From assembly GCA_039621445.1 (NCBI GenBank), contig CP154954.1:42153572-42217571 (forward strand): 64,000 bases of DNA. Reading direction: 5' to 3'. Under the pieces are notes generated by a model. That model was given only the letters and a program-made list of their open reading frames with translations. It was not told where the DNA came from and searched no databases. This document shows, piece by piece, positions 20,160 to 31,244 of the stretch. A program made the position numbers and the translations under genes. Each line of letters opens with the position of its first letter. Position 1 is the stretch's first letter. This stretch comes from Euglena gracilis. Lineage: Eukaryota > Euglenida > Euglenophyceae > Euglenales.

Positions 20160-20600
20160 ACCAGGGGGGGGAATGCGCTGGACGGCCCTCGGAACAATGC
20201 GCAAAAATGCGCAAAAAAAATGCGCAAAAAATGCGCTGAGTTTGTGACATTCCAAAGGAAAAGGACTTGGAAAAAATTCCAACAATAAACCCAAAGTTAA
20301 ACCAAAATCATCAAAAAGAGCTGAAATGAAGGCAAAAAATGCATGACCAAGGCGTCACTCTCCGTTCACCATAACCAACAACCAAAATGGCAAAATGTGC
20401 AAAATTGGGCAAAAAATGCGCAAAAATGGAAAATGTGCAAAATTGGGCAAAAAATGCGCAAAAAAAACAAAAAGTGGAGAATGTGCAAAAATGGGGGGAA
20501 AATGTGCAAAAAAATGCGCAAAAATGTGCGAATGCGCATTGTTTGAAAAATGACAAAAAATGCGCAAAAAAATGCGGAAAAATGCGCAGCGCATTCCCCC
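20160..20600. repeat. AAATGCGCAAA-type tandem degenerate repeat
   Basis: Dozens of imperfect 'aaaaatgcgcaaaa'/'aaaatgtgcaaaattgggc' units, period about 13-17 bp. A related 'aaaaaatgcaaa' run lies at 21045-21130. Low-complexity ORFs over it are artefacts. Confidence 0.7.
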
Positions 20601-20757
20601 CCCCCCCTGGACGAACCCAGCCATGCACAAAAATTGACAAATTTTTCATTGATAAAAAATATGGGGCCAAGACTCCTCGAGCCACTACCCCAAGCCAATG
20701 GGGTGAAAGAAAGAGTGGGAATCAGACAAAAAAATGGGGAGAGGGTGGAGATGATGT

Positions 20758-21035
20758 AAACCCCCCCAAATAACGCCCCCCCCGTTGTGCTATTTGGGCA
20801 CGCGAACTGGGCCCCCAGGGGGGGGGGGTGTTATTTGGGGGGGGTGCTATTTTCACATGGAAAACCAAAGGGAAACAGGGGGGGTGTTACTTGGGCGCTC
20901 GAAATCGGCCCCCGAGGGGGGGGATGTTATTTGGGGGGGTGTTATTTTGGGGGTGGGTACCCTCACCCCCCTCAAACTTTGGGGGGGTGAGGGTAATAAC
21001 CCCCCCCAAATAACACCCCCCCCCCCTCGGGGGCC
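20758..21035. mobile_element. CCCCAAATAAC inverted-repeat element(s)
   Basis: 'cccccccaaataacgcccccc' at 20760 and 'ccccccaaataacaccccc' at 21000 face 'ggggtgttatttgggg' units at 20828, 20890 and 20925-20945. This is a small C-run/G-run element, possibly several nested copies. Boundaries uncertain. Confidence 0.5.
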
Positions 21036-21263
21036 GATTTCTTATGCAAAAAATGCAAAAAAATGCAAAAAAATGCAAAAAAATGCAAATTTCGGGAAAA
21101 GCTGATTATGCAAAAAAAAATGCAAATTATGCAAGTTGCATTCCCCCCCTCCCGCTCAAAGTGGCCACCCCAAAGTGGCCAAAATTTTTGGCATTGGTTT
21201 CCCCCCCTCAAAGTGGAGGGCAGCCACATTGGGGGAGGGAGGGAGGGGGAAAGAGGGGCAAAC

Positions 21264-21469
21264 CCGGCGGGCGAGGAGGAGCACGACGGCGGCAGAGATG
21301 GCGGCCACGGCCCGCGCTGCCCAGCTGGCTGGGGTGGGGCTGGGGCGTGGAGGCTGTTTGGCTGGGCGGCGGTGCTGGAGGCGTTCCGCTGGGGCTGTGG
21401 GGGCGGCGACGGTGCGTTGTCGGCGGTGATGTTGTCGACGACGTTGGTGTGAGGGGTGACGTTGGGGGG
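21264..21469 (-). CDS. Gene A exon(s), Asn/Ser/Pro-rich ectodomain and membrane helix
   Basis: Acceptor 'ccgtttccag' above 21469. The first part reads NVTPHTNVVDNITADNAPSP then PPQPQRNASSTAAQPN, with three N-glycosylation sequons. The last part reads WAARAVAAISAAVVLLLARR in a different frame, with donor GTTTGC. The two frames can be joined if a GC-rich mini-intron (GTCGCC...CCAGCCAG) is removed, which also keeps the phase. This looks like an extracellular stalk running into a membrane anchor. The mini-intron is inference. Confidence 0.55.
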
Positions 21470-21689
21470 CTGGAAACGGACGGGGATGAAGCTGCTTGGA
21501 ATCAGAGGTTTTTGAGCGCCAGGGGGCACCCTCTGGGCACTGTTGGACCCCAAAATGGCCACTCTGGGGGGTGGGGGGGTCAAATTTTGGACTTCGGCGC
21601 CAAAAGAAAACGGCCCTTCAAGTTGGTGGGTAAACCAAAATTTGCAAAAAAATTGGCCACTTTGAGGGGGGTGAGGGTATGGGGGTATG

Positions 21690-21925
21690 GGGGCCGCATA
21701 CCCCCCCCCCATCATCCCCCTCCGGTTTACCGGAACCCAACCCACTTTTCCCCTGAAAAGGCCAAGAAAATCGCGAAAATGCTGAAAACAGCATTTCTCA
21801 AAAATTTTCGGCGCCGAAAATGCATCCCCCCCCCCCCGCTGGGGACCCCCCTGGGGGGGTTGGCCGGACCCATCCACCCTTCTCCCAGGCGTCCAAGACT
21901 TAAAAAAAAAAACCACCTGCCCCCC
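21690..21925. repeat. CAGGGTTTT MITE, truncated copy
   Basis: 'cccctgaaaaggccaagaaaatcgcgaaaatgctgaaaacagca', 'ttttcggcgccgaaaa' and the right end 'gtccaagacttaaaaaaaaaaaccacctg' match the family. Left end lost. Confidence 0.55.
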
Positions 21926-22505
21926 CCCCGTCCTGAACCACCCCCTATGTATTATTGGCACACTCGGTACTGATTTCTTTTGCTGAATTGCTTTTCAGAA
22001 ATCAGCGTTTGACAGGACAAAAACTAATTGCATGAAATGTGCACCCACGGCTGGCAAGAACATTTCAACCCTGTCAATTTTTTTTGGCCAGCACCGCCAA
22101 AAAAAATTGCCCAAAGGTCTCAAAAATAATTGCACTGTGCCCTCAAATATATTTGCACTCTGTCATTTTACATTTGCTCAATGAAAAAAAACCTGATATT
22201 GGACGATGGAAAAATATCCATGCCGGTTGAAGTTTCAAAGGGGGCAAATACTTTGGGGATAAGGTGCAAACATTTTTGAGACAAAATTCAAACAAGTTGG
22301 TGGCGGAAATGCAAAAGTATATGGTCTGAAGTGGAAAAATTCAGTTGTTATTTTCCAACAAAAATTTTTCCAACAAAAAAGAAAGACTGAAACTTGTTCA
22401 GCAACCGCTTAAGGCAGCCTCAGAAGGGGGCAGTGGAAGTGTATAAGAAGCTGGGAGTGCGGAAGGCCATTTGAGGCTCGCTGAGACCACACCATTGCTC
22501 GGCAG

Positions 22506-22765
22506 GTGGGGGGGTCACTTTCCACCATGAAAGAACCAGTCGGTCACTTTGCCCCCCCCCAAAAACCAGTCACCCATCGGGCATGGGCCACTCTTAAATG
22601 ATGAGGAGCCAATGAAATTTTGCCAAAAAGTCTCAGAAAATCCAAAAAAAAGTTCCCGCAACTTCGGCGCCAGGCCAGCCACTTTTCATTTTCGGGCCTG
22701 CCCCACCCCGGGGGGGGGGGGCATTCTTGGCCAGAAAACCAGTCAGTCACGGGGGGTGGGGTGGG
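22506..22765. mobile_element. MITE-like element, AACCAGTCACTC family, copy 3
   Basis: 'ggtcactttccaccatgaaagaaccagtcggtcac' on the left, 'ggccagaaaaccagtcagtcac' on the right, with 'cttcggcgcc' in the centre. Adjacent to the end of the acidic repeat ORF. Confidence 0.5.
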
Positions 22766-22772
22766 ACAGGTG

Positions 22773-23804
22773 TTAAGCAATGGTATGGCTGAGGGGCTCT
22801 GGCTGGGGCTCATCGAGGGGCTCTGGCTCGGGCTCGCCGAGGGGCTCGGGCTCGGGCTCGCCGAGGGGCTCTGGCTCGGGCTTGTCGAGGGGCTCTGGCT
22901 CGGGCTCGCCGAGGGGCTCTGGCTCGGGCTTGTCGAGGGGCTCTGGCTCGGGCTTGTCGAGGGGCTCTGGCTCGGGCTTGTCGAGGGGCTCTGGCTCGGG
23001 CTTGTCGAGGGGCTCTGGCTCGGGCTTGTCGAGGGGCTCTGGCTCGGGCTCGCCGAGGGGCTCTGGCTCGGGCTCGCCGAGGGGCTCTGGCTCGGGCTTG
23101 TCGAGGGGCTCTGGCTCGGGCTCGCCGAGGGGCTCTGGCTCGGGCTTGTCGAGGGGCTCTGGCTCGGGCTTGTCGAGGGGCTCTGGCTCGGGCTCGCCGA
23201 GGGGCTCGGGCTCGGGCTCGCCGAGGGGCTCTGGCTCGGGCTTGTCGAGGGGCTCTGGCTCGGGCTTGTCAAGGGGCTCTGGCTCGGGCCCGCCGAGGGG
23301 CTCGGGCTGGGGCTCGCCGAGGGGCTCTGGCTCGGGCTCGCCGAGGGGCTCTGGCTCGGGCTCGCCGAGGGGCTCTGGCTCAGGCTTGTCGAGGGGCTCT
23401 GGCTCGGGCTCGCCGAGGGGCTCTGGCTCCGGCTTGTCAAGGGGCTCTGGCTCGGGCTTGTCAAGGGGCTCTGGCTCGGGGTCAGTGAGGGGCTGTGGCT
23501 GGGGCTCATTGAGGGGCTCGGCCTCAGCAAGAGGCTCTGGCTCCGGCTCGTCTTGGGGCTGTGGCTCAGCTTCGGCCTCATCGAGGGGCTGTGGCTTGGC
23601 CTCGTCGAGGGCCAGGGGCTCATGCTCAGCAAGAGACTCTGGCTCCTGCTCATGGAGGGACTCTGGCTCGGGCTGGGCCTCGTCGAGGTGCTCTGGCTCC
23701 GGCTCGTCGAGGGGTTGGCCGAGGAGCTCTGGCTGCGGCTCGTCGAGGGGCTGGGGCTCCGGCTCAGCAAGAGGCTTTGGCTCCGGCTCGCCGAGGGGCT
23801 CTGG
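22773..23804 (-). CDS. Acidic Pro-Glu-Leu repeat protein segment (24-bp coding repeat)
   Basis: After an acceptor-like 'atgtggcccag' at 23805 a minus frame of 344 codons runs to TAA at 22775-22773. The first 90 residues are irregular but keep one grammar ([20 protein letters not shown], then [20 protein letters not shown]). The remainder is about 28 near-identical copies of the 8-residue unit [16 protein letters not shown]. Retention of Pro-Glu-Leu-Asp in the diverged part, where the DNA repeat has decayed, argues for selection on this frame. The product would be a highly acidic, Pro-rich, disordered domain. It lies inside the minus-strand locus and may be an exon of it or a separate gene. 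All other frames are also open because the unit is 24 bp, so the evidence is moderate. Confidence 0.45.
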   Translation of the reverse strand, partial: PEPLGEPEPKPLAEPEPQPLDEPQPELLGQPLDEPEPEHLDEAQPEPESLHEQEPESLAEHEPLALDEAKPQPLDEAEAEPQPQDEPEPEPLAEAEPLNEPQPQPLTDPEPEPLDKPEPEPLDKPEPEPLGEPEPEPLDKPEPEPLGEPEPEPLGEPEPEPLGEPQPEPLGGPEPEPLDKPEPEPLDKPEPEPLGEPEPEPLGEPEPEPLDKPEPEPLDKPEPEPLGEPEPEPLDKPEPEPLGEPEPEPLGEPEPEPLDKPEPEPLDKPEPEPLDKPEPEPLDKPEPEPLDKPEPEPLGEPEPEPLDKPEPEPLGEPEPEPLGEPEPEPLDEPQPEPLSHTIA

Positions 23805-23879
23805 CTGGGCCACATGGGCAGGGGTGGCATTGGGGAGTGCCAGCCAAGGGGAAAGGGAAGTGATTAGGTTGGGGAGGGA

Positions 23880-24490
23880 GAGTCTACAAGGGGGTGGGAG
23901 GGCGTACCCAAGTCTAGGGGGAGGGGAGGGGAGGGCGTAGCGGAGGGGAGGGGAGGGGAGTGCGAGTCTAAGGGGAGGGGAGGGGAGGGCGTAGCGGAGG
24001 GGAGGGGAGGGGAGGGAGAGTCTAAGGGGAGGGGAGGAGAGGGCGTAGCGGAGGGGAGGGGAGGGGAGGGCAAGTCTAGAGGGAGGGGAGGGGAGGGCGT
24101 AGCGGAGGGGAGGGGAGGGGAGGGCGAGTCTAGAGGGAGGGGAGGGGAGGGCGTAGCGGAGGGGAGGGGAGGGGAGGGCGAGTCTAAGGGGAGGGGAGGG
24201 GAGGGCGCAGCGGAGGGGAGGGGAGGGGAGGGCAAGTCGAGAGGGGGGGGCGGGGGGGGCGGAGCGGAGGGGAGGGGAGGGCGAGTCTAAGGGGAGGGGA
24301 GGAGAGGGCGCAGCGGAGGGGAGGGGAGGGGAGGGGAGGGCGAGTCTAGAGGAGGGGAGGGCGTAGCGGAGGGGAGGGGAGGGGAGGGCAAGTCTAGGGG
24401 GAGGGGAGGGGAGTGCGCAGCGGAGGGGAGGGGAGGGGAGGGCAAGTCTAAAGGGAGGGGAGGGGAGGGAGCGTCGAAGAGGGGGGAGGG
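23880..24490. repeat. Polypurine (minus: polypyrimidine) tandem array, about 600 bp
   Basis: About ten units of 55-60 bp of the type 'ggaggggaggggaggggagggcgagtctaagg' plus 'ggaggggagggcgtagc'. More than 90% G/A on the plus strand, so triplex or G-quadruplex forming. On the minus strand it forms a huge pyrimidine tract directly upstream of the acidic-repeat acceptor and stays in frame with it ([15 protein letters not shown]-type repeats). Confidence 0.85.
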
Positions 24491-24769
24491 GGAATTTTGG
24501 AGGGGTGAGGAGCACGAATTTTTGTCAGCATGCAATTGCTCCAACAGTCAAAAAATTGTGATGAAAAAAAAATGAAAATGACTCCACTTCAGTCATTCCG
24601 ACAGCCAAAAAAAATGTGATAAAAAACAAAACAAAAAATGAACGATGAAACACCAAGAAATCATCACCAATGCTTTATGGTCACCCAAGGAAAAATTTTC
24701 ATGAAGGAACTGATCCCAATTTTCTGCAAAAGTGAAGCAACTGTGTGGCTGGTTTGCTGGCAAAGTCAG

Positions 24770-24826
24770 CAGGGGGGTGGGGACTGCCAGGTGGGGGGGC
24801 GCTGCGGGGCTGCGCTGCCACTCCAC
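24770..24826 (-). CDS. Possible small gene A exon
   Basis: Acceptor 'cctgtctcacag' before GTGGAG at 24826 is identical to the one used at 10128. Peptide VEWQRSPAAPPHLAV. Donor not clear. Weak support. Confidence 0.25.
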
Positions 24827-24899
24827 CTGTGAGACAGGAATGAAACGGAAGCAATGGTGATGTCATTGGTTGCCCTAGATGCCATGCCCCCCAAATTGG

Positions 24900-26600
24900 T
24901 GGGGGGGGGGGCAAAAAAAGAGTAGACAGTGATATTAGAATTGCCAAAAATGAAAAATTTGCACCAAACTGCCCCAGGGTGCTAGATTGCCCCCCCCCCG
25001 CTTCGCGAATCAGGGACCCCACCGGGAGGACTGGGAGGGAAAAAATGAGGGAAAAATCAGCAGAATGTTGCAAAAAATCACACAAATGGATGAAAGTAAA
25101 AATTGGTGTAGGAAATGCGCCAAATCCCCATTTTTTTAAAAAAGGCCAAAAGAAAGTGTTCAATCTGAAGACGACAAGTCAATCTGTAAGGAATCCAAAG
25201 ACGACAACAAGGTCCAGCACTCCACTACAGCATTGCCACTGTCACCACCACTGTCATTGTCACTGCACTGCCGCTGCCTGCACTGTCATGAAGACGGCTC
25301 CCCATCCCCGATCCAGTACACCACAACCCCCTTTCCAAACGAGCCATTTTGTGAGCCAAAATGACGCCACCCCCAAAACCCAAAACCTCCAACACTCAAA
25401 AGATCAAGAAAGATGTTTTGAATACGTTGAAAAAGAAAGACCAAATTAACACTTTGAAGGCGCATCGAAAACCATCATGGTAAACTGTGTTGTTCTGGTG
25501 AACTTCAAAGAAGAGACAGGTCCACCCCCCAGACTAACCAAGTTGGGTCTGGCTTTTTCGAGACATTCACCTTGGATAATTCGTTCCCATGACTGGGAAC
25601 TGGGCAGAGAAAGTTGCAAGGAAAGTGCTGGAATCCCCCGGTGCCACCCATCGCTGGATTCTGCTTGATGATTTGCCTTAAATCAGTGGCTCTGACTGTT
25701 CAGAGGGTTTCGCAACAAAACTGAAGGGCATCACGCAACTTCAGACATGTGCCACAAAAAGGCCTTCAGGTGGTGATTTATCGATTGTATTTCCTTGACT
25801 GGACGAAATCTATGAAGATTTCAAACTGAGCCGCGCTGCTCTTCTTCCGTTGGGGTGGAACATGTCACAAAATTGTGGAGAGGCAAATCACTATGCGCTG
25901 CAGTAGCAGTGCCGTGCCATGCAGTGGAGCGGGAGTGCCATAACAATGAACTGGCAGCAGCAATGCAGTGGGTTTTCAGTGGTTTTCGTTTCAAAACGAG
26001 GAATGACAGTGGTGGTGCAGCGCAATGGCACTGGCAGTGCAGTGCAGTGGCAATTCAGAATGGACTTGCCAACAACTGGTGGTGTCAGCTGGAAATTCCA
26101 AAATGCAAGTTCTTGCTGTTTCATGCCGGCTTTATGATGGTTGGGGATCTCTTGCGCTGATCAAGGGCAACCAGGACAACCTCAATTTTTTTGCAATAAA
26201 AAATTCACGGAGACAAACAAATTCAAAGTGACAAACAAAGCAAGAGCACACCAGCAGAGTGTTGTTCAAGATGAAGAAGAGGAAAAAATATCCCATGGCT
26301 TGATTGCGTAGTGCCAAATTCTGTTCGCGTAGTAAACGTAGAGCGATCCTCGGGCCTACCCAGAGAGCAGTTCTGATATCAATTCTGATGAATTAGGAAT
26401 ACCGAGATTCGTGTTCCGCGATTTTAGCGAGCCCCCGGCCCGAAACCTACATAAGAGGAGATCCAAGAAAGCATCAAGCAAGAAACAAACAAGCACAGTA
26501 TGAAACAGATCAAGATACAGTGCCGCGGACACTTTGACACTTCTTGAGTCCTCCAGACCACCAACAGTGTCCCTTCATCCAAATATATAACGTCCTCGTA
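24900..26600. other. Intergenic/intronic stretch with simple repeats
   Basis: AT-rich sequence with CACTGC/CACCACTGTCATTG-type trinucleotide-like runs near 25.23 kb and GCAGTG-type runs near 25.9-26.05 kb ('gcagtgccgtgccatgcagtgg'). No exon of the GC-rich type seen. The segment 26.33-26.61 kb just before the RNase H piece has a CCTACATAAGAGG string that could be a promoter remnant of a retroelement. Confidence 0.4.
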
Positions 26601-26614
26601 CCATGACTACCTGA

Positions 26615-26974
26615 ACTATCTTCTATGTTCACTCACAACAGTTAGCTGAATTCGCGGCTTTTGACGCCGCTACACGTCTTGCTGCTCGCTTGGGTTGGAA
26701 TGCTCTGACATATGTCGGGGACAACATGGGCACTTGTTGGCTGGCCACACACCTGAGGCCCGCACTTTCTAACAAACCACTCTCGGACATGGCGCGCAAG
26801 ATCTTAAACCGGTGCTTGTGGTCTCGATTACAGGTACACGTGATTCAATGCCCCACACACATACAGCCCGCCTACCCCCTGTCTCGAACCATCCCCACTT
26901 CCATCGCTCAAGTAATCCAGGCCGTCGCTGCCGCGCACGACCTGTGGGACAAACTATGCCACCAACCGAACTAG
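26615..26974 (+). pseudogene. Retroelement RNase H domain, remnant
   Basis: The open frame between stops at 26612 and 26972 reads FYVHSQQLAEFAAFDAATRL, then LTYVGDNMGTCWLATHLRP, then PTHIQPAYPLSR. This matches the end of retroelement RNase H: the Glu of the first helix (QLAE), the Asp of 'DN', and the closing 'hvps..NpADplSR' box, here degraded to HIQPAYPLSR. Residues in the last box are lost (no Asp before the Ser-Arg), so activity is doubtful. No reverse transcriptase precedes it in the proper order; it is a fragment cut off on the right by a dispersed repeat. Confidence 0.65.
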
Positions 26975-26994
26975 CTCTGGCTCATTGAGTAAAC

Positions 26995-27335
26995 CCCCCA
27001 AATAATACCCCCCGGGGTATTATTTTTTCGCCCGAAGTCCCGGCCCGAGGGGGGGTATTATTTTCCCAAAATTTTCGAAATATTTTGAAGTCCCTTAAAA
27101 CCCAAAATAGCACCCAAAACCGCCCTTTGGGGTCATTTTTTTGCACTTTCTTGTGAAATTTACCTTTTTTTGGAGGTCAGATGAGCCAGAAAAATCCATT
27201 TTTTTCATAATTTGTTGTCAGAAATTGTGATTTTTACCTATATTTTTAGGTCAAAAATCCGGGCCTTCGGCCCGAAACCATGGGGGGGGGGTATTATTTC
27301 GGCGGCCGAATTCGGACCCCAAGGGCCAAAATTGG
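26995..27335. repeat. GGGGTATTATTT dispersed repeat, uninterrupted copy
   Basis: 'aaataataccccccggggtattattttttcgcccg' through 'ccgggccttcggcccgaaaccatggggggggggtattatttcgg'. It serves as the empty-site reference for the insertion at 5495-5865. Confidence 0.75.
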
Positions 27336-27381
27336 CTTGTGTAGCTGAACCAAAAAAAAATGCGTCACTTGGGGTCTAGGC

Positions 27382-28031
27382 ATGCACCATCCGGGGAGAG
27401 AAGGTCTTCACATTGCCAAAACGAAAGTAGTCCCGTGGAGCCCAGGGAGTGGCATTGTCCTACTTGGAACACCGGCAACATACCCACAAGCCACAAAAAA
27501 TGAATTTTTGAAGACATTCTGGGCAGCCAAACGGCTTGAACTGAGATGTTTGCTGCGCCGAATTTCTGTTCTGGGGCACTCTCAGTATGAACATTGCTTA
27601 CTCAGGTATGTCGCATCATGCACTTGCTCCAAACCACAGATACCACACACGTTCAACAAACACTACGCGACATTAATCATGGCCTATCGGAGGCCGTTGA
27701 GAATATGATCGGATGCTCATTACCTGAAGATCAAGCAGAACAAGTCTTCTTGCCAACAAAACTGGCTGGACTTGGCATCAAGTCACCCCTTCACCATCAG
27801 CATGTGGCGCGACTCTGCTGTATTGCCAGCTATGTGCACAACAAAAACCAATATCACAGCGCATTTCCTGGTAACATGGCAGAAAAGCAATTTCAACATC
27901 ATGTCACAACACTACGGGCATACCTTGGACAAGAAGTACAACCGCTGAAGGATTGGTCACACAACCCTGCAATAGTTGGCGGACCGGCCGCTGCAGCTTC
28001 CGTTGCCAATTACTGCTGCTGTTGTATATAG
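27382..28031 (+). pseudogene. Non-LTR-type reverse transcriptase C-terminal remnant, frameshifted
   Basis: First frame: GLHIAKTKVVPWSPGSGIVL, LGTPATYPQATKNEF, then HSQYEHCLLR. After a one-base shift near 27,608 the second frame continues VCRIMHLLQTTDTTHVQQTL, LPTKLAGLGIKSPLHHQHVA. This order (KT, LG.P, Q.A..LLR.C, LP...GGLG) is the post-catalytic and thumb region of non-LTR-like reverse transcriptases. The YxDD block is absent. Ends at TAG 28,029-28,031. A decayed copy: the junction could also be read as an intron, but both sides align without a gap. Confidence 0.6.
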
Positions 28032-28149
28032 CGGACTACACAGCGCGGATTCACAAATTCAGCATCAAAATAGCGCAAACCGCTCTCTAACTGTTCTGAT
28101 GTTTTCCACTGCAGGCTCCCTCTCTGTACCTATGGTTTCAATTCAAGAT

Positions 28150-28551
28150 TGCGCTTGCTGAACCAAGTCCAAGGTCAAATTGCATCAATTTTCAAGGAAT
28201 TCAAAAAAAGGCGCTGGAACCAAGAAAGTGCAAAAGTCCAAGAATATCAAAAATCCCAAGGGCGGAGCAAGCAAAAGATCAAAAGATTGGCTATCTGCTG
28301 GCGCTGGAGGAGCAGTACAAGCAAAAAAGGTGTTGGTGCTGGGGTACAAGAAGCTCAAGGGACGCCAAGCCGGACTCCCCCCTCCAACCACTCCCAAAAA
28401 AAAGGAGGGCCTTCGGTCCCCGGGAAACAAATCCTGCGTGGGAAGGGGAGTATCCCGAACCTACCCCTCTCCCCAAAGCCCATCGCGCCTACCCCCCACC
28501 CCGCCGGTACCCCCTCACGGACCCCCGGTGGCAGCTTCAAAAATTTTATAA
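28150..28551 (+). CDS. Lys-rich ORF downstream of RT remnant
   Basis: A frame of about 130 codons is rich in Lys (KKGAGTKKVQKSKNIKNPKG, KKVLVLGYKKLKGRQ) and then Pro. Could be the basic tail of the retroelement or chance. No domain recognised. Confidence 0.25.
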
Positions 28552-28945
28552 ATTAAACTGGGTGTTTCTGGGTTTTTCCCTTGAAATGAGTACCCCCCCC
28601 CAAATAGAGGGGGGGTCACGTTAGGGGGTGGGGAGTCCTCAAGCCCCCCCCCCAATTGTCCACCCCCCATGTCTCACCCCCCTCCACCCTTCAGGCACAA
28701 AAAAAGTGGCCGGCCCAGGGAAGCGGACATTTTGGGGGGGGGGTCAAATTTGCTTTCGGCGCCTTCGGTGTCGCAAATTTCCACTTTCTTTGAGGGGGCA
28801 ATTTTGGCAAACCGTTTTGGTCAATTTGGGGGGGGGGGCACTGAGAGGGGGGTGAGGCATTTCCCCCTGTGCATGTGACGATTCTTTCCGCACCTTCTGC
28901 AGATTCAATTTCAAGAAAAGAGGATTTATTGAGGTTGAGATTTAC

Positions 28946-29110
28946 CAGTGGAACCTGATTTTGAAGATTTGGATGATGATTGCTACGAAGGTGATGTCTC
29001 TTACGAGGTCAAAAATGGCACTATTGAGTGTTTTTTGATTCAGCAAGGGAAAGCACGAGGTTTGACAGAAATTGAAACAATGGCCAATTTTGCTTTTAAT
29101 GGGGGGTGTT
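28946..29110 (+). CDS. Possible exon, acidic
   Basis: After 'gagatttaccag' a frame gives EPDFEDLDDDCYEGDVSYEV, then KARGLTEIETMANFAFNGG, running into a CCCCGCAAC minisatellite. Codon use is AT-rich, unlike the main genes. An overlapping frame (RFNFKKRGFIEVEIYQWNLI) is also protein-like. Status uncertain; perhaps part of a mobile element. Confidence 0.3.
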
Positions 29111-29455
29111 CCCCCCGCAACCCCCCCGCAACCCCCCCCGCAACCCCCCCGCAACCCGACTGGAGGCCCAGTTCTGGGAAAATTTCTTTCGGGTGGGAGA
29201 TGCCTAATTTTGGTTAAAATATAGTTGTCGTGCACATTTTTGGCTCCAATCAGGGCAAATGGGTCAAAATTTTGGGTTGGCGATGCCCAATTTGGAACCG
29301 AAATCCTAATTTGATGTGTGGGAATGCCTAATTTTTGGTGGCATCATCCAAATTTTGCGACTTGGTGATTCCTAATTTTGACCTGGAAAAATCGGTTTTT
29401 CCCCCGCAACCCCCCCCGCAACCCCCCCGCAACCCCCCCCGCAACCCGCCTCACC
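29105..29455. repeat. CCCCGCAAC minisatellite pair
   Basis: 'cccccgcaacccccccgcaaccc' arrays at 29108-29157 and 29400-29450, separated by a 'gcctaattttgg' repeat of the type also found at 37.46-37.63 kb. Confidence 0.65.
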
Positions 29456-30069
29456 CCCGTGGGGTTTTTTTTGAACCCCACTTTATTTTTTTTGCCAATC
29501 AACGGAACCAAAATCTTGTGGTTACCCAAAGGTAGAAAAGGTGTTGGAGGATGCAAAAGGAAAACGGCAGATCGATGAACATCATAACAGTATGGTATCA
29601 TGTTATGTCTGGTAGCATTCTGTTTGTATGCTATCATACCCCCCCCCCCTTATTGTCCCCCCCCCTTATCATAGTGGGCCGGCCTGTTTTTTTTGACGTT
29701 GTTTTTTTTTTGTTTTTTTTAATTCTAACAATGTTTTTTTAAGAAAAACAAAAAAACGCCCAGTGGGTTTTGCATGGAAAATTTTTTGAATGCACATTTT
29801 CAATGATTTTTGGCAACTTCTGGGTAATTTCTGCCAAAAACATCCTTCCACAAAAATGAAAAAAGTCATAAAGTTCCATTTTTGTTGCATTTTTGGATGT
29901 TTTTGACCATTTTTGGCAGTTTTGAACTTAGTAGGATTCAAAGTATGGTTTGGGAGTTTCATAACGAGTTTTTTCAATGAAATTTTCCTTTTGTTTTTTT
30001 TGATGTTTTTTTTACTGTTTTTTTTTAAGAAAAACACGTTGTTTTGTTTTTTTTAAAAAAAAACAAAAA

Positions 30070-30235
30070 AAATGCCCACTATGCCCCTTATTGTCCCTGG
30101 GCCCCGGCCGACGGGGGATTTTTTGGCCCGGCCAATGAAAATTCCTTTGGTACCCCCTTATTGTCCCCCCCCCCTTGTTGTCCGGTCGGGCCTCCCGGGG
30201 AGAAGTGGGTGGACAATAAGGGGGGGGGTATTGGA
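30070..30235. mobile_element. CCCCTTATTGTCC element, intact copy
   Basis: Left 'gccccttattgtccctgggccc', right 'gtggacaataaggggggggg': short inverted ends. Interior 'cggccgacgggggattttttggcccggccaatgaaaattcctttggta' is shared with 31245-31590. Confidence 0.65.
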
Positions 30236-31244
30236 TCATTTTTCAGATGTGAGATTGAGGCAAGCGTTCCAGGAAAAGCCGCCCGAAATTTGCACCGGAA
30301 AATTGCCGAAATTTCGCTGTTCGGGGGTGTTGACCAGCAGTTTTTCCAGCAATAATCGGGTTTCTGGGGCCCGGGAGCCCAGCTAACCCGCTCCCGGAGG
30401 CTAGTCGCATTTATTGGCAACCCTCCTTTTCTTGGGATTGAGGCAATCTGGCCCCGAAAATCACGCCCCCACGCCTCGATTTCACAGATAAAAAATTGTT
30501 AAAATTTTGCAATTCGGGGGGGGGGGTTGAGCAGTTGTATTCCCCCTCCCCAAATAGCAAAATTTTGACAATTTTTTGGGCGTCCGTCGGGGAGTGGTGT
30601 GTGCAAGACTGGGCATTCAATTCGCTCGTGAAAATTTTCCATCGTGAAATTTATGGCCGGCCGTTGAAAATTTCACGCATTTTTTTCAAAAATTTCATTC
30701 GTACTTAGTATGGAAGACGTATTTTCCTTCGTTTGCCCTATTGCACGGAACGAAGATTTGATTTTCTGAAAAAATAAAAAATCGTGAAATTTGCCCAGTC
30801 TTGGGTGTGTGCCAAACCGTGTCACCTGCCCCCCGGGACCAGGTCAGTTGGGTTCCCCACCCCCCAAAACCCCAGAGTCACCTGAACCGCTGCTGGTCAA
30901 CATCCCACAATGGCAAAATTATGGCAATTTTTTGGTGTAAATCGGGGCCGATTGTTCGCTGCACGACCACTATCCCCCCAAACGTCAGGGTCAGATTTTT
31001 TTTCGTGAAGGGTCAGGTCCCGGGGGCTGTTCTGGCACCCCACATTTCCTTCAACCTGGCCCTGAAAATCACGTCCCCCGACCCGATCGACAGCCTCAAA
31101 ATTGTCAAAGTTCTGCAATTCGGGGGGTTGAGCAACCGTTTTCCCACCTCGAAAGGCAAAATTTTGATAACCTTTGGGTGTTAATCGGGGCTGGGGGGGG
31201 GGGTCCCGGAAACCCTCCTCCTCATCTGCCTCGTTGAAGTTAGC

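Noticed and set aside
20355-20700. Cys/His/Phe-rich frames near 20.4-20.7 kb
   Set aside because: They overlie the AAATGCGCAAA low-complexity array; repeated HF/AHF residues follow from the DNA repeat.
22780-23940. Long plus-strand frames of Gly-Ser-Arg or Gly-Leu-Trp repeats opposite the acidic repeat
   Set aside because: They are shadows of the 24-bp repeat, whose length keeps every frame open; no start, splice site or composition gradient supports them.
22400-24500. CRISPR array
   Set aside because: Repeats have no unique spacers of constant length and the sequence is eukaryotic; these are minisatellites.
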